A stretch of DNA of 64,000 bases from positions 15,828,001 to 15,892,000 of the forward strand of contig NC_092312.1 in assembly GCF_036785885.1 (NCBI RefSeq), given 5' to 3'. Below the pieces are notes generated by a model. The model saw only the letters and a program-made list of their open reading frames with translations, was not told where the DNA came from and ran no database searches. The DNA is from Coffea arabica. Lineage: Eukaryota > Streptophyta > Magnoliopsida > Gentianales > Rubiaceae. Positions 20,701 through 33,357 of this stretch are shown here, piece by piece. The position numbers and the translations under genes are program-made. How positions within the stretch are numbered: position 1 is the stretch's first letter; each line of letters opens with the position of its first letter.

Positions 20701-23700
20701 AACATATGGTTGACTGATCTGTGCTTGCTCTTTCGTTGCTGGGATGTAATTAGGAGCTATCATTTTCCATTGATTTTGCCTTCTGTGGGTACAGAGGGCC
20801 ATTTTCGTTGAACTAGAATGTTGGAATAGGCATTTTGGTTAGACATATTCAATTTGATGTTGTTGTGTTATATTTATGCAGGTTTTGATTGCCTTTGACA
20901 TGCACTCTTGTCCTTTTGTTGTATTTCAGGTTGGCATATTTGTAGCACTTGTCAAAAGAATGCCTATTACATGTGTCTTACCTGTCCTTTTGCCTTGTGC
21001 AAAGGATGTGTGAAAGATGCTGTTTTCTTATGTGTCCGAGGAAATAAAGGCTTTTGTGAGACATGCATGAGGATTGTCAAGCTAATTGAAAGCGATGACA
21101 AAGACACTAACAATGTATTCTTTCTCTCTCTCTCTCTCTTCCCTTTCTTCATAGGTAGAATTACCTTTAATTTTGGTGGTGTAAGTACTATGTAGAGTAA
21201 TTTATATTCAATTAGGCCTTGGTCATACTCATTCTGATTGGTTTTCATTGTATATTGGTTGTAATAGTTATTTTAACTTTTCTCTTGATAGGTTTGCTGG
21301 TTTGTTCATATTTTAATAGCTTCTATCTTTTTGTTATCTTTGTGGGCGTGCTTGGCCTAATGCTTTATTTGACTTCTTTATGAGTTTTCACCATATGCAT
21401 CTAATGATTATTTGGTTCTTTTAAAACCCATAATACCTGCTATTACCATTCAAGGAGAGAATGTGAATTGGGTTGCCAAAGGTTCTGGCTAATAAACCTC
21501 TTTTTCCCTTTAGAATGTAATTATTTGAACAACACTAATTTTATTCCTTTAACCCTTCAACATCAATTCTGTTTTGACACTATTGCATCTTTAACAGATT
21601 AATGTTTGCTTTTCATGTCTGGTTTTCCAGGCAAAATTGGATTGTTTGGTTTAGGTCTTAAAAATTGTCTTGCTGTAAAATTGTGAATCTTTTGATTAAA
21701 CTTTGCTCATGATATGGTGGGGCTATTTGGTGTCTCTTTTAGTGAATTTTACAAGAATCGTTGGTTTCAATGTTCATGAATGTTTGCTTGTTTGCATGGT
21801 TTAGTTTTTCTACTCTATTGCATCATTGCTGTACTAATCTGTTGATTCCCCTGTTTTGCTTGATGCAGGTTCAGATTGATTTTGATGATAAGAGTAGCTG
21901 GGAGTATCTCTTCAAGGATTACTACACAGATTTGAAATCCAAATTGTGTATATCATCAGCTGAAATTGCCAAGGCCAAAAATCCCTGGAAGGGTTCTGAT
22001 GTATCAGCAGTCAAGGAAGGGTCACCTGAGGCTGCTGTAGTAACTTGCAATGCTGGAGGTTCTGGTACAGAATATTCTGGTGAGAATCCTGAAGCGAGTA
22101 AACCAAAGAGGAAAAAGGGTAAGAAACGGTTAAGATCTGTTGCTAATGAAGAGGAATCTGCTGGTGCGGTTGTGAGAGGAGGTGGTGAAGACATTTCTTC
22201 ACCAGGCAAGACTGAATGGGCATCGGAAGAACTTCTGGAATTTGTTGTGCACATGAAAAATGGTGATAAATCTGTTCTGTCTCAATTTGATGTTCAGGCT
22301 CTCCTGCTTGAATATATCAGAAGGAACAAACTTCGTGATCCTCGCAAGAAAAGTCAAATTATTTGCGATACGAGACTTGAAAATCTTTTTGGAAAGCCCC
22401 GTGTCGGTCATTTTGAAATGTTAAAACTCCTTGAATCTCACTTTCTTATTAAAGAGGATGCTTATACGGAGGATAATCAAGGGAGTGTTGTTGATACTGA
22501 AGTGAACCAGCTGGATGTTGATGAGAATGCTGAAACACCTACAAAGGGGAATAAAGAGAGGAAACGAAAAATAAGAAAAAAGGTTGACAATAGAGGAACT
22601 TTAGCTAACCGTTATGACTATGCAGCAATTGATATTCATAATATTAACTTAATTTACTTGCGGCGAAAGTTGATGGAAGACCTTATTGAAGATGTTGACG
22701 AGTTCCAGCACAAAGTTATTGGTACTTTTGTGCGAATAAGAATTTCTGGTAACACTCAAAAACAGGACCTTTACAGGCTGGTGCAAGTTGTGGGTAATTA
22801 TTTTAACCCCCATCTGCTTATTTCAAACTTTGATTTATGCATTTCAGAGATTTGACATATGGCAAAATTCTGAATTCCCTGTCTTCCCCTCTAAAAGAAA
22901 ATTGATTTTGTACGTAGGTACGAGCAAAGCGGCTGAGCCGTATAAAGTTGGCAAAAGGACAACTGATATGATGTTGGAGATATTAAATTTAAACAAGACA
23001 GAGATTGTATCCATTGATACAATTTCTAATCAAGACTTCACTGAGGTAATCCTAAATATGTGTATTTGTAAGCTTTAAAGCACCTGTGGAGTATCCTCTC
23101 TCTTGTGACAATTTTGCCATCCCCTGGCCAAAGGAAAATATGACTAGAAAGGGAATCTTTTTTGGAGTATTATTGCTTGAAGTATTGCCTAATATCATTT
23201 ATTAATGAGGACATGTTTTTGGTTTTTACCAAGAAAGAAGATGTGTCTTCTAAAAACTAAGTGGATGTGATTTAGTCAATTTTTTTGAGGATTTATTGCA
23301 CCAATCATTGTCTAGTTTCCGTGTATAAAAATAAGTTTATGGGTTCAGTTGATTACTTACAAAGTTCTGCCTTTAGACTGTGGTTGATATGAATGTAGTC
23401 AATTCAGCATTCTTTTTTGCATTATTGATACCATGAATGGTGAAGAAGCACCTGAATTGCATTCCTGTATTTTAAAATGTTTTCCCAGTACTGTCAGAGT
23501 CAAACACCTTGACTAACTAATTTTATAAGTATCTGATTGTGTTCTGTATTACTCAAAGAATGTGCTTGGTGTCTTTACATACCTACCTACATACATACAT
23601 ACATACATGGACGCGTGCACGCACACACATATTATTATATTATTTTTGTTTTAATAAACCTGTAGTTTATTATCTTGTTTCTCCTTTTTTGTTTAACTTT

Positions 23701-26700
23701 GATGGTAGAAAGGATTAAACCCTGGTCTGTTGTTTTCCCTCAGGTTTGATAGAGTGAAGTTATTAACACATGCTCATTTTGATTTGTCAGGAAGAATGCA
23801 AGCGACTACGCCAAAGTATAAAATGTGGACTACTTAACAGAATGACTGTGGTATCTACACAGTTTCTCTTCCTACTTTGGTATGAAAAACTCTGTTGATT
23901 GTTGTACTAATGGTGAACCTGGCTGTTTGTAGGGTGACATTCTTGACAAGGCCATGGAAATACAGGCAGCTAGAGTGAATGATGTAAGTACGTTAATGTT
24001 TCTGTTCTTTAATGTACCTGACTTACTGGAGCTGGATAGATATGGCCTTTCTAATTGCTTGCATGCGTGCATAAGGCATGAAGAGAAACTGTCCACCTCC
24101 TCCTCTCCTCCTCCCCCTCCCCCCTCCCCCCCCCCCCCCAACCACAAAAAACCCAACCCCAAAAAAAGAAAATATTGACAACTTTGTTTTGGTTCCTCCA
24201 TTGTTCCGCGTCTATATTATATATGTCATCAGCACTGACTTGTAGCTTATGACTGTATTTAAGGATTTCATATGCTAATTATGCTCTGTTACCATGCATG
24301 CTCATTTACTTTGCATTGCAGTGGCTGGAGTCAGAAACACTCCGACTTAGTCATCTTCGTGATCGAGCAAGTGATATGGGGCGTAGAAAGGAATATCCTT
24401 TACTTTTTCAAGTTTTTCAACGAATCTTTTTTTTCTATCTTGAACATGATAGCTAAGCATGTTTGATAACTTTGCCTTTGTTCCTTAAGGTTAATAATTT
24501 TTTTTTCCCCTGCCATGAGTTTGAAATTTTGCTTTCCAGTTGACTGTATAACAGTATCTGCATCGTACATGTGGGGACTATGGTGTTCCATAGCGTGCAA
24601 CAAGTTTAGTAAATATAATTGCATTTGATGTTGGGCTGTGCTTTATGTTAGGCTATTTATCTGCTATGGTTGCTTGAATGCTGAAGCCGACTAAATTATA
24701 CAATTCCACTTGATATGTTTATGATATTGAGTGCTATGCAGTATGGGGGCCCTGCAGATGGAGTAATTCCAACTTTTCTCTCTAATACATAGTAAATAAA
24801 TCCTATTCAATCTGTCTTTTTTTTTTGTTCTATCCTCAAGGGCGTAGGTTTGTGGTTGTGATTGGTAGGTAAACATATCTGATTAGTGGATTGTTATTGC
24901 ATAGTTGTTTGTTTAATCTTGAATCTAAGGTTGGGCTCTGATTAGGGTTCATCTTGATATTGAATCCGTTGCCAACTTTTGGAATTTGAATTTTAAATAA
25001 AATATGTCTTTTGTTTGCTGAAGTTGTTCTGGGGAACTAACATGCTGACAATAATGCTGGCAATATTTTGATTTGGAAATTTGTCTTGTGGTATTACTCC
25101 TGAATGGTAGTTGCATTAGCCATAATTATTTGAGCCATCAGACTTGTGTGTCATTCACTTGGGTTATGAGGTGTGGAGAATTCTCCAAAAGTTTAGTGTA
25201 CTTAAACTAAGTGATTATTTTAGGAAATATTATTTTGACTCTGGAATTTGTTAGGGTTATTTCTCCAAATTCTTTTGCTGGTAGTGACTAATGGGAAACA
25301 CCTATGTTAAGGCTTTTGGGAAGCTTTGGATGGATATTTTATGAGTTTTATGGGGAGCTATGGTTTTTCAGATAGGTTATGCTATTTTGACAATCTTGTT
25401 AAGTTTATAGGATGTAGAACATGGTTTTCCACTTTTTCGAGTTATTACATCTTGAAAGACTTAAAAAAGTTTCTTCAGATCTTGGAATTTTGTGAGATTG
25501 GCTTTGTGGGTAAATGCGTGACAGAAAGAAATATTTGCTTATAATTATGCTTTATCCAAAGAGAGAGGTAAGGGCGTAGATGGTGTCATTTTATTAGGAC
25601 TCTGTGTGCAGTAAATCAGTATTTGTAAACACTGTTGTATTGGAGGGAGAAGTGGAAATGTATTATGTTAGGAAGAGATTTTCTCACTCAACCCCTGTTA
25701 AACTTGCTGTGGGCTTGGTGGTTCACCTTAAATCTATGCATTGAGAAGAATCTGCATTGTTTTGTCATTTGGAGTGTCTACTGAGTCATATCAGTGTTTT
25801 AGTTGTGGCAACAACTTATTTATGGATGGATCTGCTTATCTTCTTGTGGCAAGCCATATTGGGCTTTTGAGGTTCTCTGGATGATATTTTACTGTCTTAA
25901 TGTGATTGCCAGTACCAAGATTAAACCATGATGTCAAGGTGGAAAAAGTACTGTTGTTTTCTTTAAATGGGTTTCACAGTCCCAAATAAGATCCTGGGCA
26001 TTTGATCTGGAGAAAACCTCATGGGGTTTAGAGCTAGGGTATATGCGGTACAGCAGTATTGGTAAAGATTTTTGCCATTGGTCGGCTTTGGTTAAGTTTA
26101 ATTGTTTATTATGATAGCATTGAATGGATATTGGAGGCTGTCGAGCTAATTATATCCTCACTTTAGTTTTCAAGAGTTAGAACTAATCTTCTTTCCTCAT
26201 TGGAGAAATCACTTCTGGCTTTATATCAACCATGATTGATTTAAAATTTTACTGAAGTCGACTTTTAGGTGGATACTAGATTCAAACTTGTGTACTCAAG
26301 TAGCCTTGTGCATTTTTTATTTGTCCATAAATTGGATATTGGGTTGCACTACTTCTTAGCCATGTTTATACTCCCACATACATAGATTTAGACTTGCACA
26401 CTTCACTACCTCTATACATGATTACATGTTTATGTCTGTCAGTAATTTGGACATTTGGTTGCACTACTTTTTAGATACGTTATAGTACACCTTGCTGCTT
26501 GAGAAAGTGGGAAGAATGAGAGTGAGAAAGGAGTGGTGGTGAAGGAAAATCTGAACAAATTGCATTTTCGGTACCATAAATTCAATGGATACTTGGTTCT
26601 TATAAACAGGATGGTGTTTTTCTTAAACAGGTATCTGGAAATGCACCCAGAGACGTAGGAAAAAAGTGATAGGCCTCCGCCCTTCTCTCTCTGTGCAGAT

Positions 26701-29235
26701 ATATAATGCATATGTTAGATTATTTTATGCTTGTAATTACTTAGCCCTTTGGTGTGTGTTTCATTTAATGATTGTTCTGTCTTTCAAGCAAATGGGTTTT
26801 GGATACAATTGTTCTCTGAAAAAAAACGAGTTTAGCCCTTGACTTGCTTCCACGCTTAGAGAATGTGTCGAGAAATTACAGATTCTGAAGGCACCTGAGG
26901 AGCGCTTGCGTAGATTAGAGGAAATTCCAAAAATACATTCTGATCCTAAAATGGATCCAAATCATGAGTCAGAGGAAGATGACAGTGATACTGATGATAA
27001 TAGACGAGGTTCTTTTAATTTATTGTCATTTTTTTCTTGATGTTTTAAAGATTTGTGTTTTGAAGGAGAAAGGTCTATAAGTTCCTTCTGGTTCATGCAG
27101 AAGTTTTCCAGAAAACCAGTAACTCTGGCTTTACCAGGCGTGGAAGGGCACCAATTTCTCCTCGGAGCGATTATTCTCCTAAAGATTCTCATAATGGAGG
27201 TAATTTTTCAGACAAGAATCGGGAACCAAACAGAACCATATTCAGTAAAAATTTGTCAATCGCTAGTGAGGATGCCAGTGACAATCAAAGTGGCAGTATG
27301 GTGAATGAGGATATATGGAATCAAGGAAGAGAGAAAAACCGTGAAGAATTGAATAATTTGGTGAATCTCAGTCAACATACTAAGTCTGATATTGCTGGAT
27401 TTAATTCTATGGCATCAGTAAATTTATCAGTATCTCTCCCAGCTAAGGAAGCAGAAACTGTTGTGAAAATTAATGAGACGCAAAAGGCATGGCATTACCA
27501 GGATCCATCTGGGAAAGTTCAAGGACCATTTTCTATGGCACAGTTGCGTAAATGGAGCAACACTGGATACTTCCCTGCTGATTTGAGAATTTGGAGAGCT
27601 ATTGAAAAACAAGATGAGTCTATACTTTTGACTGATGCATTGGCTGGAAAGCTCCACAAGGAGACCTCAGGAGACAGTAAATTTGTAGCAGCATCTGGGA
27701 AAACTTCTGAAACATCCTTGCTTCTATCTCGAGAAAATTCATTTGGAGAAAGATCAAATGGTGAACAGCATCGTGAGGCTCAAACTTTTCATTTGGACAT
27801 ATCGAAGGGCTTAATTGCTCCACCTGCTGAGGTCCCGAAACTTTCTACAGAAAAGTGGACCAGGACTAACTTGTCTAATCTTCCTTCTCCCACTCCAAAA
27901 CATGGTAATACAGTTGAGACTGGAGAACATGGGGGTACTCTCATTGGTGGAACTTCGTATGCTGGTGGCATCCAATCACCTGCTGCAGCTTTGCCACAGC
28001 TCGGGAATCTTCCTTCTGTGCATGGTTCAGTTCTTAATTCCAGGGAGCAGTTAATGAACAGTCTTGAAAATGATTCTGTTGTTTCTGGTATTAGGTTTGG
28101 TCAAGCTACTAATTCTGAACAGAATATTGTAGGTTCTGTTAATTCTTCACAAATTCCCTCATTAGCTGCAACAGGGGAACCACGTACACTGGAGGAGCAC
28201 GGCCATCATCCTGCTCAAACCAATGGTTCTCATCCAATTCAATCTGGAAATAATCAGACTCCTCGCATTGAAAGTCATGGTTGGTTGGGGCCTCCTACTC
28301 AAAAGGTTGAACCAAGTAATTTTGTTCCTATGCCTGGACAATCCCATGGTTATGGTCCCTGGGGTGTTATTTCACCTCAAGCTCAGAATCCCACTGGCAA
28401 TTTTGCAACCACAGGTGCTCCTGCTTTGCCTCAGCCTGAGTTTTGGGGCCCTCCAGCTCAGAGTAATCAACCTAATATGCAGACCCCGGCAATGCCCAAT
28501 CTAGCTTGGGGCACAGGCCTGATAGAGAACAACTCTTCTGCTTCGGTGTTGAGATCTGAGAATTCAAGTACAGGCTGGGCGCCGGTTCAAACAAACCCAA
28601 ACATGGGTTGGACTGGGGTAGCACCAGGAACTACAAACATTAGTTGGGGAGCTACTGTTCAAGTGCCGGCTCCTGGTAGTGCAAATCATGGTTGGGCTAG
28701 CGCTTCGGGGAATGTAGGATCTTCCGTCCAAGGGCAGATGCCAAGTAATGTAATTTCTGGGTGGGTTGCAGCACCTGGGAACTCTGGAGTTCAGGGAATG
28801 GTCCTTGGGGGTGCAAACCCTGGTTGGATTGCTCCAGGTGGGAATGTTGGATCTGCTGTTCAAGTTCCAGTACCAGGGAATGGATGGGCGATGCAAACTG
28901 GAAATCAAGGGGCTCCTGTTCAAGTGGCACCATCAGGGAACACAAGCCAAGGTTGGGGTGCTCCGCCTGGGAACCAGGGAACATGGGGGAGTTCGGGTCA
29001 AAAGGACAAAGGGTCTCAGGTAGGCGATTCTGGTTTTGGTGACAGCAGGCCCAAGGGTCCTCAGGTTGGAGATTCTGGTTATGGAAATCGCAGGCCATGG
29101 AATAGGCAGTCATCTTTTGGCAGTAGAGGACGAGTACCCGATCGTTACAGTGCTCCCAGAGACGTACTGTGTCCATACAATACGAATGGGAAGTGTAGGA
29201 AAGGGTCTCATTGTAATTATATTCATGAAGGGTGA
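17760..29235 (+). CDS. NERD: NERD-type GW/PHD protein (zinc finger CCCH domain-containing protein 19/44-like), ten exons
   Basis: Exons: 17760-19783, 19955-20034, 20930-21114, 21869-22793, 22918-23045, 23791-23850, 23933-23983, 24322-24392, 26854-27008, 27101-29235; they sum to 1,937 codons with all phases consistent. Residues 1-640 are acidic and hold four imperfect tandem repeats (about residues 205-345). A PHD-type zinc region spans 657-763 and a basic nuclear signal (KPKRKKGKKR) lies near 841. A SWIB domain is at about 879-958, Plus3 at about 1020-1150 and GYF at about 1355-1408. About 13 GW/WG motifs lie roughly within 1610-1880, and a C-X7-C-X5-C-X3-H finger starts at 1917. Arabidopsis NERD has this domain order; it binds histone H3 and AGO2 and supports siRNA-dependent chromatin silencing (established). 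Intron 8 is U12 AT-AC; the others are GT-AG. The exon 4 acceptor could shift by 6 nt (GCAGGTTCAG). The gene looks intact. The assignment to NERD rather than its CCCH44 paralogue is likely, not proven. Confidence 0.93.
18385..18765 (+). repeat. In-frame tandem repeats in NERD exon 1
   Basis: Four diverged units of about 35-45 codons each carry the pattern GDxxKxxS, then EVxEVxExG, then VExxT. Recognisable phrases are GDEEKNVSLAG, GDDEKNASVVG, SDEGKDASILG and GDAGKDAS. Unit-length duplication kept the frame. They sit in the acidic, probably disordered N-terminus. Confidence 0.7.
23584..23632. repeat. (ACAT)n / CA-rich microsatellite
   Basis: A run of ACCT and ACAT units is followed by GCACACACA inside intron 5 of the NERD gene, clear of both splice sites. 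Confidence 0.8.
24098..24150. repeat. CTC/poly-C tract in NERD intron 7
   Basis: TCCTCC units run into an almost pure C run (about 24109-24139), giving a G-run on the minus strand that could form a quadruplex. It is the only strongly GC-skewed patch in this gene. Confidence 0.75.
24393..26853 (+). other. U12-type AT-AC intron (NERD intron 8)
   Basis: The intron begins ATATCCTTT, the exact U12 AT-AC donor consensus. It ends CAC, preceded by a branch-site-like CCTTGAC whose A is 11 nt from the acceptor. Joining GA from exon 8 to GCTTAGAGAATG restores GRRKE-LRECVEKLQ in frame. No GT donor is present at the exon 8 boundary. At 2,461 bp it is the largest intron of the gene. Confidence 0.92.
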
Positions 29236-31567
29236 TTTGCTAGTCTAGCATGGATAGAACGATTTTGTACAGTAATATAATTAGAATTTCGATTTCATCA
29301 TAGGCTGTTTTGGTGCTTTGTAGCAGTTGTAAAACTTTTTGTGCGGTGGTTTCATGGCACATCTTTTCTTATGCAATTTTGCTTTAGCATATTCGATCCA
29401 CGCTGTTTATGGACTACAGAACCTAATGCCTACGAAGAGAGCTTGCCATTCGTGGGCAGTACTGTTACATGACCTTGCTATCCCTCTTAAAAGCGGAGAA
29501 AAGAGATGGAGAAATAGAGACCAAATGAGACTGCACTGGATTTTATTTTATCGTTCTGGCCCTAATGCAGGTAGACCTGTAAACGAGTGAAGTTGGCAGG
29601 AGATGGAAGCACCAGATCTGCAAACCACCAATTTTGAGAGGCCTGAAGAAGTTACTTTCTGAATTTGCATTACAATTTGCAAGTTGAAAGATTAGAATGA
29701 AACCCGAATTTTCTTTCTCATTTTGAGCTTTATGTTTTTGAATTCCCTCAACAAAAAAAAGGGGTTCTTGTCCTTTTATTCCCAAAATGGCATTTATGAT
29801 GTTGCTTGATCTTGCAAGATTAATTACATGAAATTTTGATTTTTTTGTGCCGGAGACTTCACTTGTACTCCCTCCTTTGGTATCATTCAACCCATTCCTT
29901 CCTCCACGGAAATTTGATTTCATGCAGGAAAGTGATTGTATATGTTTTGCTAAGCCTTTAACCATAAGGTTCTTTATTGGCTAATTGTTTGGTACCTTGG
30001 CCGCACCGTAGAATCTTTCTAAGTATTAATCAATTGATTTGTTGAGTAATAAGATTTTACCTCTGTTTTAAACTTGTGTTGTATTTACTAGCTTTGTTAA
30101 AAGAAAAGCTACCAGTTAATGTTTAAAGAGAGACTGCACTAGATAATGTGACATATATTTAAAAAATATATAGGTATGGGGAATTCAAATTGACCGACAG
30201 TCTCAAGTTTATGAATTACTCAAGTTTATAAGATTTATGCACGATTGCTATTCAACACTTGTGAATGGATTAAGCATTTATCCATGACTAGTGGGAGATG
30301 GATGTGCAAATTAAAATAAAGTTTTTTCCCTCAATTAAAAGCTAGGAGTTTTTTATTTTTTATTTTTTGGAGACAAAGATAAAAGTTATTAGAAGTTTGA
30401 TTTGAAAAAAAAAAAAGAGAAAAAGAAGTTATTGGAAGTTTGTTTGAAAGGAAGTTAGAATATAAAAAAAAAAGTTATTGGAAGTTATTGATATAGAGTA
30501 AGAGTATTATTAGTTTGTTTGTAGTGGTTATATTATATGTATAAATCCTTATTTATTTAGGGGTAAAATTGGAATAAAAAATAATGATAAAAAATTTTAA
30601 CACCAAATGCAAATGAAGAGATAGAAAGATATTATGCTAGAATTTGAATATTGGACCAACACAGTTCTTTTTCTATTTTGCAGGTGGTCGAATTGTTTAT
30701 AGTAAAATCAAATCTTGGCAGTGCACAAGTAAATTTTTGTGTGTTTTAAGGATTTATCCAGGCAAAAATCCAGCCTTTTGTAACACTTCCTTCTTTAGAT
30801 TGGAATTTTTTGATGGACCACCTCTCCAACAATGGTCATGCTAGATGATCTTTATAACCATCATTCGTAACAGATGTCCTACTTTAATTGGTCTCGAAGC
30901 TATTAAAAAAAAATGAAGGGCAAATAATGTACTTATTGAGTTATTGAAAGGTTCACTTTTTTTAAAAAAAAAAATTTAGGATACGGCTATATATTTTGTT
31001 AAGATTTTTAATTTATAAACCACAGGTCCGCAACTATTTTAATGTTTACAACTAATCCTATTTGAATTGATTCGGACCCTTGTGAGATTACTAGATTTCT
31101 TGTCCTTTTCATTTCTGCGAGTTTCGAACTTAACGAGAGGTTGTTTGTTTTACTATTGTTAGGATTTGGAGTGCATTTCGCTCATAAAAAAAAAAAAAAA
31201 AGTGGAAAATCCAGACAATTTGCTGTCAGCTGGTTTTTACCGCATTCCACTACTGTGTGTTTGCCCCCTAAGATGCCTTTTGAGCGGTGTTATGGTAAAA
31301 TTAGTTTGGGACTTATTTGACTCCGTGTGATGTGATCGTGAGTTTACTAGGGCAATAGTAATTAAGATCCCGGGTTTCCTCTTCTGTCCCCGAAGATGCT
31401 TATTATATGGTTTAATTCATTTGTAAATGTGTCTAATTTGGTAACTCTATTTTGCTGAATCATTCCCACAACTGGGAAGACTGGCTCATGGCAGTTTGGT
31501 CGGCCAATTTTCTACTACTACTTCTGCAGGCCGAGTGGTCACTCCCAAATCTTCTAAGGCTGGGTGG
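29236..31567. other. NERD 3' flank and intergenic DNA
   Basis: The first few hundred bases are probably the NERD 3' UTR, but no clear AATAAA site could be fixed. Beyond about 30 kb there is AT-rich DNA. A GAAGTTATTGGAAGTT-type phrase repeats near 30390-30490, and poly-A runs lie at 30405-30416 and 31185-31201. No supported gene was seen. Confidence 0.5.
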
Positions 31568-32293
31568 TAGGGGTGGCAATCAGGTCGGATTCGGGTTGAC
31601 GGGGCGGGTTGATGTCAAAGTATAATAGAAAATTCGCTGATTCGAACTTGACTCGTCAATCCAAAACAGATTAGGATACCTGACACGAACTCGAAAATTT
31701 TGGATTGGCGGGTTGGCAGGTCGACCCGAAATGACCCGACAATGAATTTTAATTTATTAATTTATCACTGTAATTTCTAATAAAATCAATTTCTGACAAA
31801 ATTAATTACATTATCGAGTAATAAAAATTTAAATAAATAATTTCAAATCAAATATAAAATAAATTAAACACTGTAAAAGTGTTTTATTCCAAACTAAATA
31901 TAAAATAAATTAAAATAGTATAAAAGTAAAAAATAATATAATATATTATTTTTCTAAATATAATAATTTCAACTTCACACAAGTTAAATAAATTCATTTA
32001 GGATTAAGTAATGAATGATTTAATGCCTTTGAAAAAAAAAGAATGATTTAGTTTAGTTAGATAAAATAATTTTTATGTCTATTAAATTATTTTTAATTCG
32101 TAAACGGGTTATATCGGGTCATATTAGGTCACCACGGGTTGACCCGAAATCGACCTGTTTTTTTTTTTTTTTTTCAAGTTCATCGGGTTCGACCCGATTC
32201 TGACTCGAACCCCCAAAACCTCAACCCAAACCCATTAATTTTGTGTTAGATTCGTGTCGTATTTTCGGATCGTAACAAAAATTGCCACCTCTA
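31568..32293. mobile_element. hAT-like MITE (726 bp)
   Basis: The perfect 13-bp terminal inverted repeats are TAGGGGTGGCAAT at the left and ATTGCCACCTCTA at the right, apart from one mismatch near the outer end. Flanking 8-mers CTGGGTGG and CTTGATGG agree at six of eight positions, as for a decayed 8-bp hAT target duplication. The subterminal regions are rich in GGGTCG/CGACCC phrases. There is no transposase ORF. Confidence 0.85.
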
Positions 32294-33357
32294 CTTGATG
32301 GGCTGGGAGGTCAAGAATCTCACAAAAAGTTACAATATGTAATGGCCTTTATTAGCTATTTTCGACATAGTTTCTACACACATCGCTTCCCTTTCCCTCC
32401 CCTAGATTAGGCACCGTATATATTAAAACAACTCTTGTGTCCTGCCCCTCTAATTTTCTGTCTTACATAGCCCCCTTTGAATTATAAATAAAGGAAATCG
32501 AAATACTAAATAGGAGGACACAATTGGACGGTCCAATCGTGTTTACAGCAACCCCAACTGGGCAATGACCCAATAAGAGGGAAAAAAAAAAGTGTTAATA
32601 GAATTATAGAACCGGATAAAATCCAATTACATACGTGAACATCGCTTTATTCATTTTTGACCCATGTCTATTTTCCGTCCCGACTAAGATTATAAAATGA
32701 ATCAACTAATTCGTTACTCGAATTGAGAGTTGGATTTAATAAAAATTTGATTCAATTTGATTCGTTAATTAATTAAGTTAAATTTGGACAGTATTTTATA
32801 TTTGAGGGCGATAAAAAAATCGTTTACCAAATAAATAAGTCATTAAACTTAAATAAAATTTCAAATTTTGTTTAAATAATCGAACAAACCTACTGTTTAA
32901 TTAGATTCGTATATGCTCCCAGTCCTAACTGGTAGCCGGCGGACGACAGCGCAAAACAAGCAAGCAACGCCGCCTGAGCAAGCAGTCTCATGCTAGTTGC
33001 TACTTGCTACTCCTAATAAAAGAGCTTCCGTTCATTTTTATTGGCCTCTGCAGCCACTATAACTGATCAATCAACTCCCCTCCTCTCAAACAATCCCCTC
33101 CCCTCCCATTCGCCGCCTCTCATCCTCAATTTCCCTCTCTCATTTGATTGTCATTTTTACAAAGTTGAGCAAATTTCGCCTTCCTCCCCTCCCAGGCAAG
33201 TTGAGCAAATTTTCAAAGTCACCTCTCGTTTTTCCCTCACTCTCTCACGCTGTCTCGCGGACAAATATTTTTCCCTTCTCCACATATGCGTTCTTACTCG
33301 TTTGACCACGGATTCAGATAGTTTCGAGAAAGGATAGCTTTCTGGGGAGAGAAATCA
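32294..33357. other. Intergenic DNA and upstream region of the DUF1640 gene
   Basis: The first part is AT-rich and unassigned. From about 33000 the sequence becomes C/T-rich (CTCCCCTCC, CTCTCTC), as in plant promoters and 5' UTRs. The 99-codon frame at 33041-33337 has no ATG start and low complexity, and it precedes the real start, so I treat it as leader. Confidence 0.5.

Noticed and set aside
25326-25544. 72-codon frame in NERD intron 8
   Set aside because: No family match, not needed for phase, and it is inside a well-defined AT-AC intron.
27190-27230. Possible intron at GGAG|GTAATTTTTCAG in NERD exon 10
   Set aside because: The frame reads straight through with sensible sequence, and the would-be intron is only a few bases long.
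33041-33337. Open frame just upstream of the DUF1640 start
   Set aside because: No ATG start, Pro/Ser-rich low complexity, and it ends before the conserved exon 1; best read as 5' leader.
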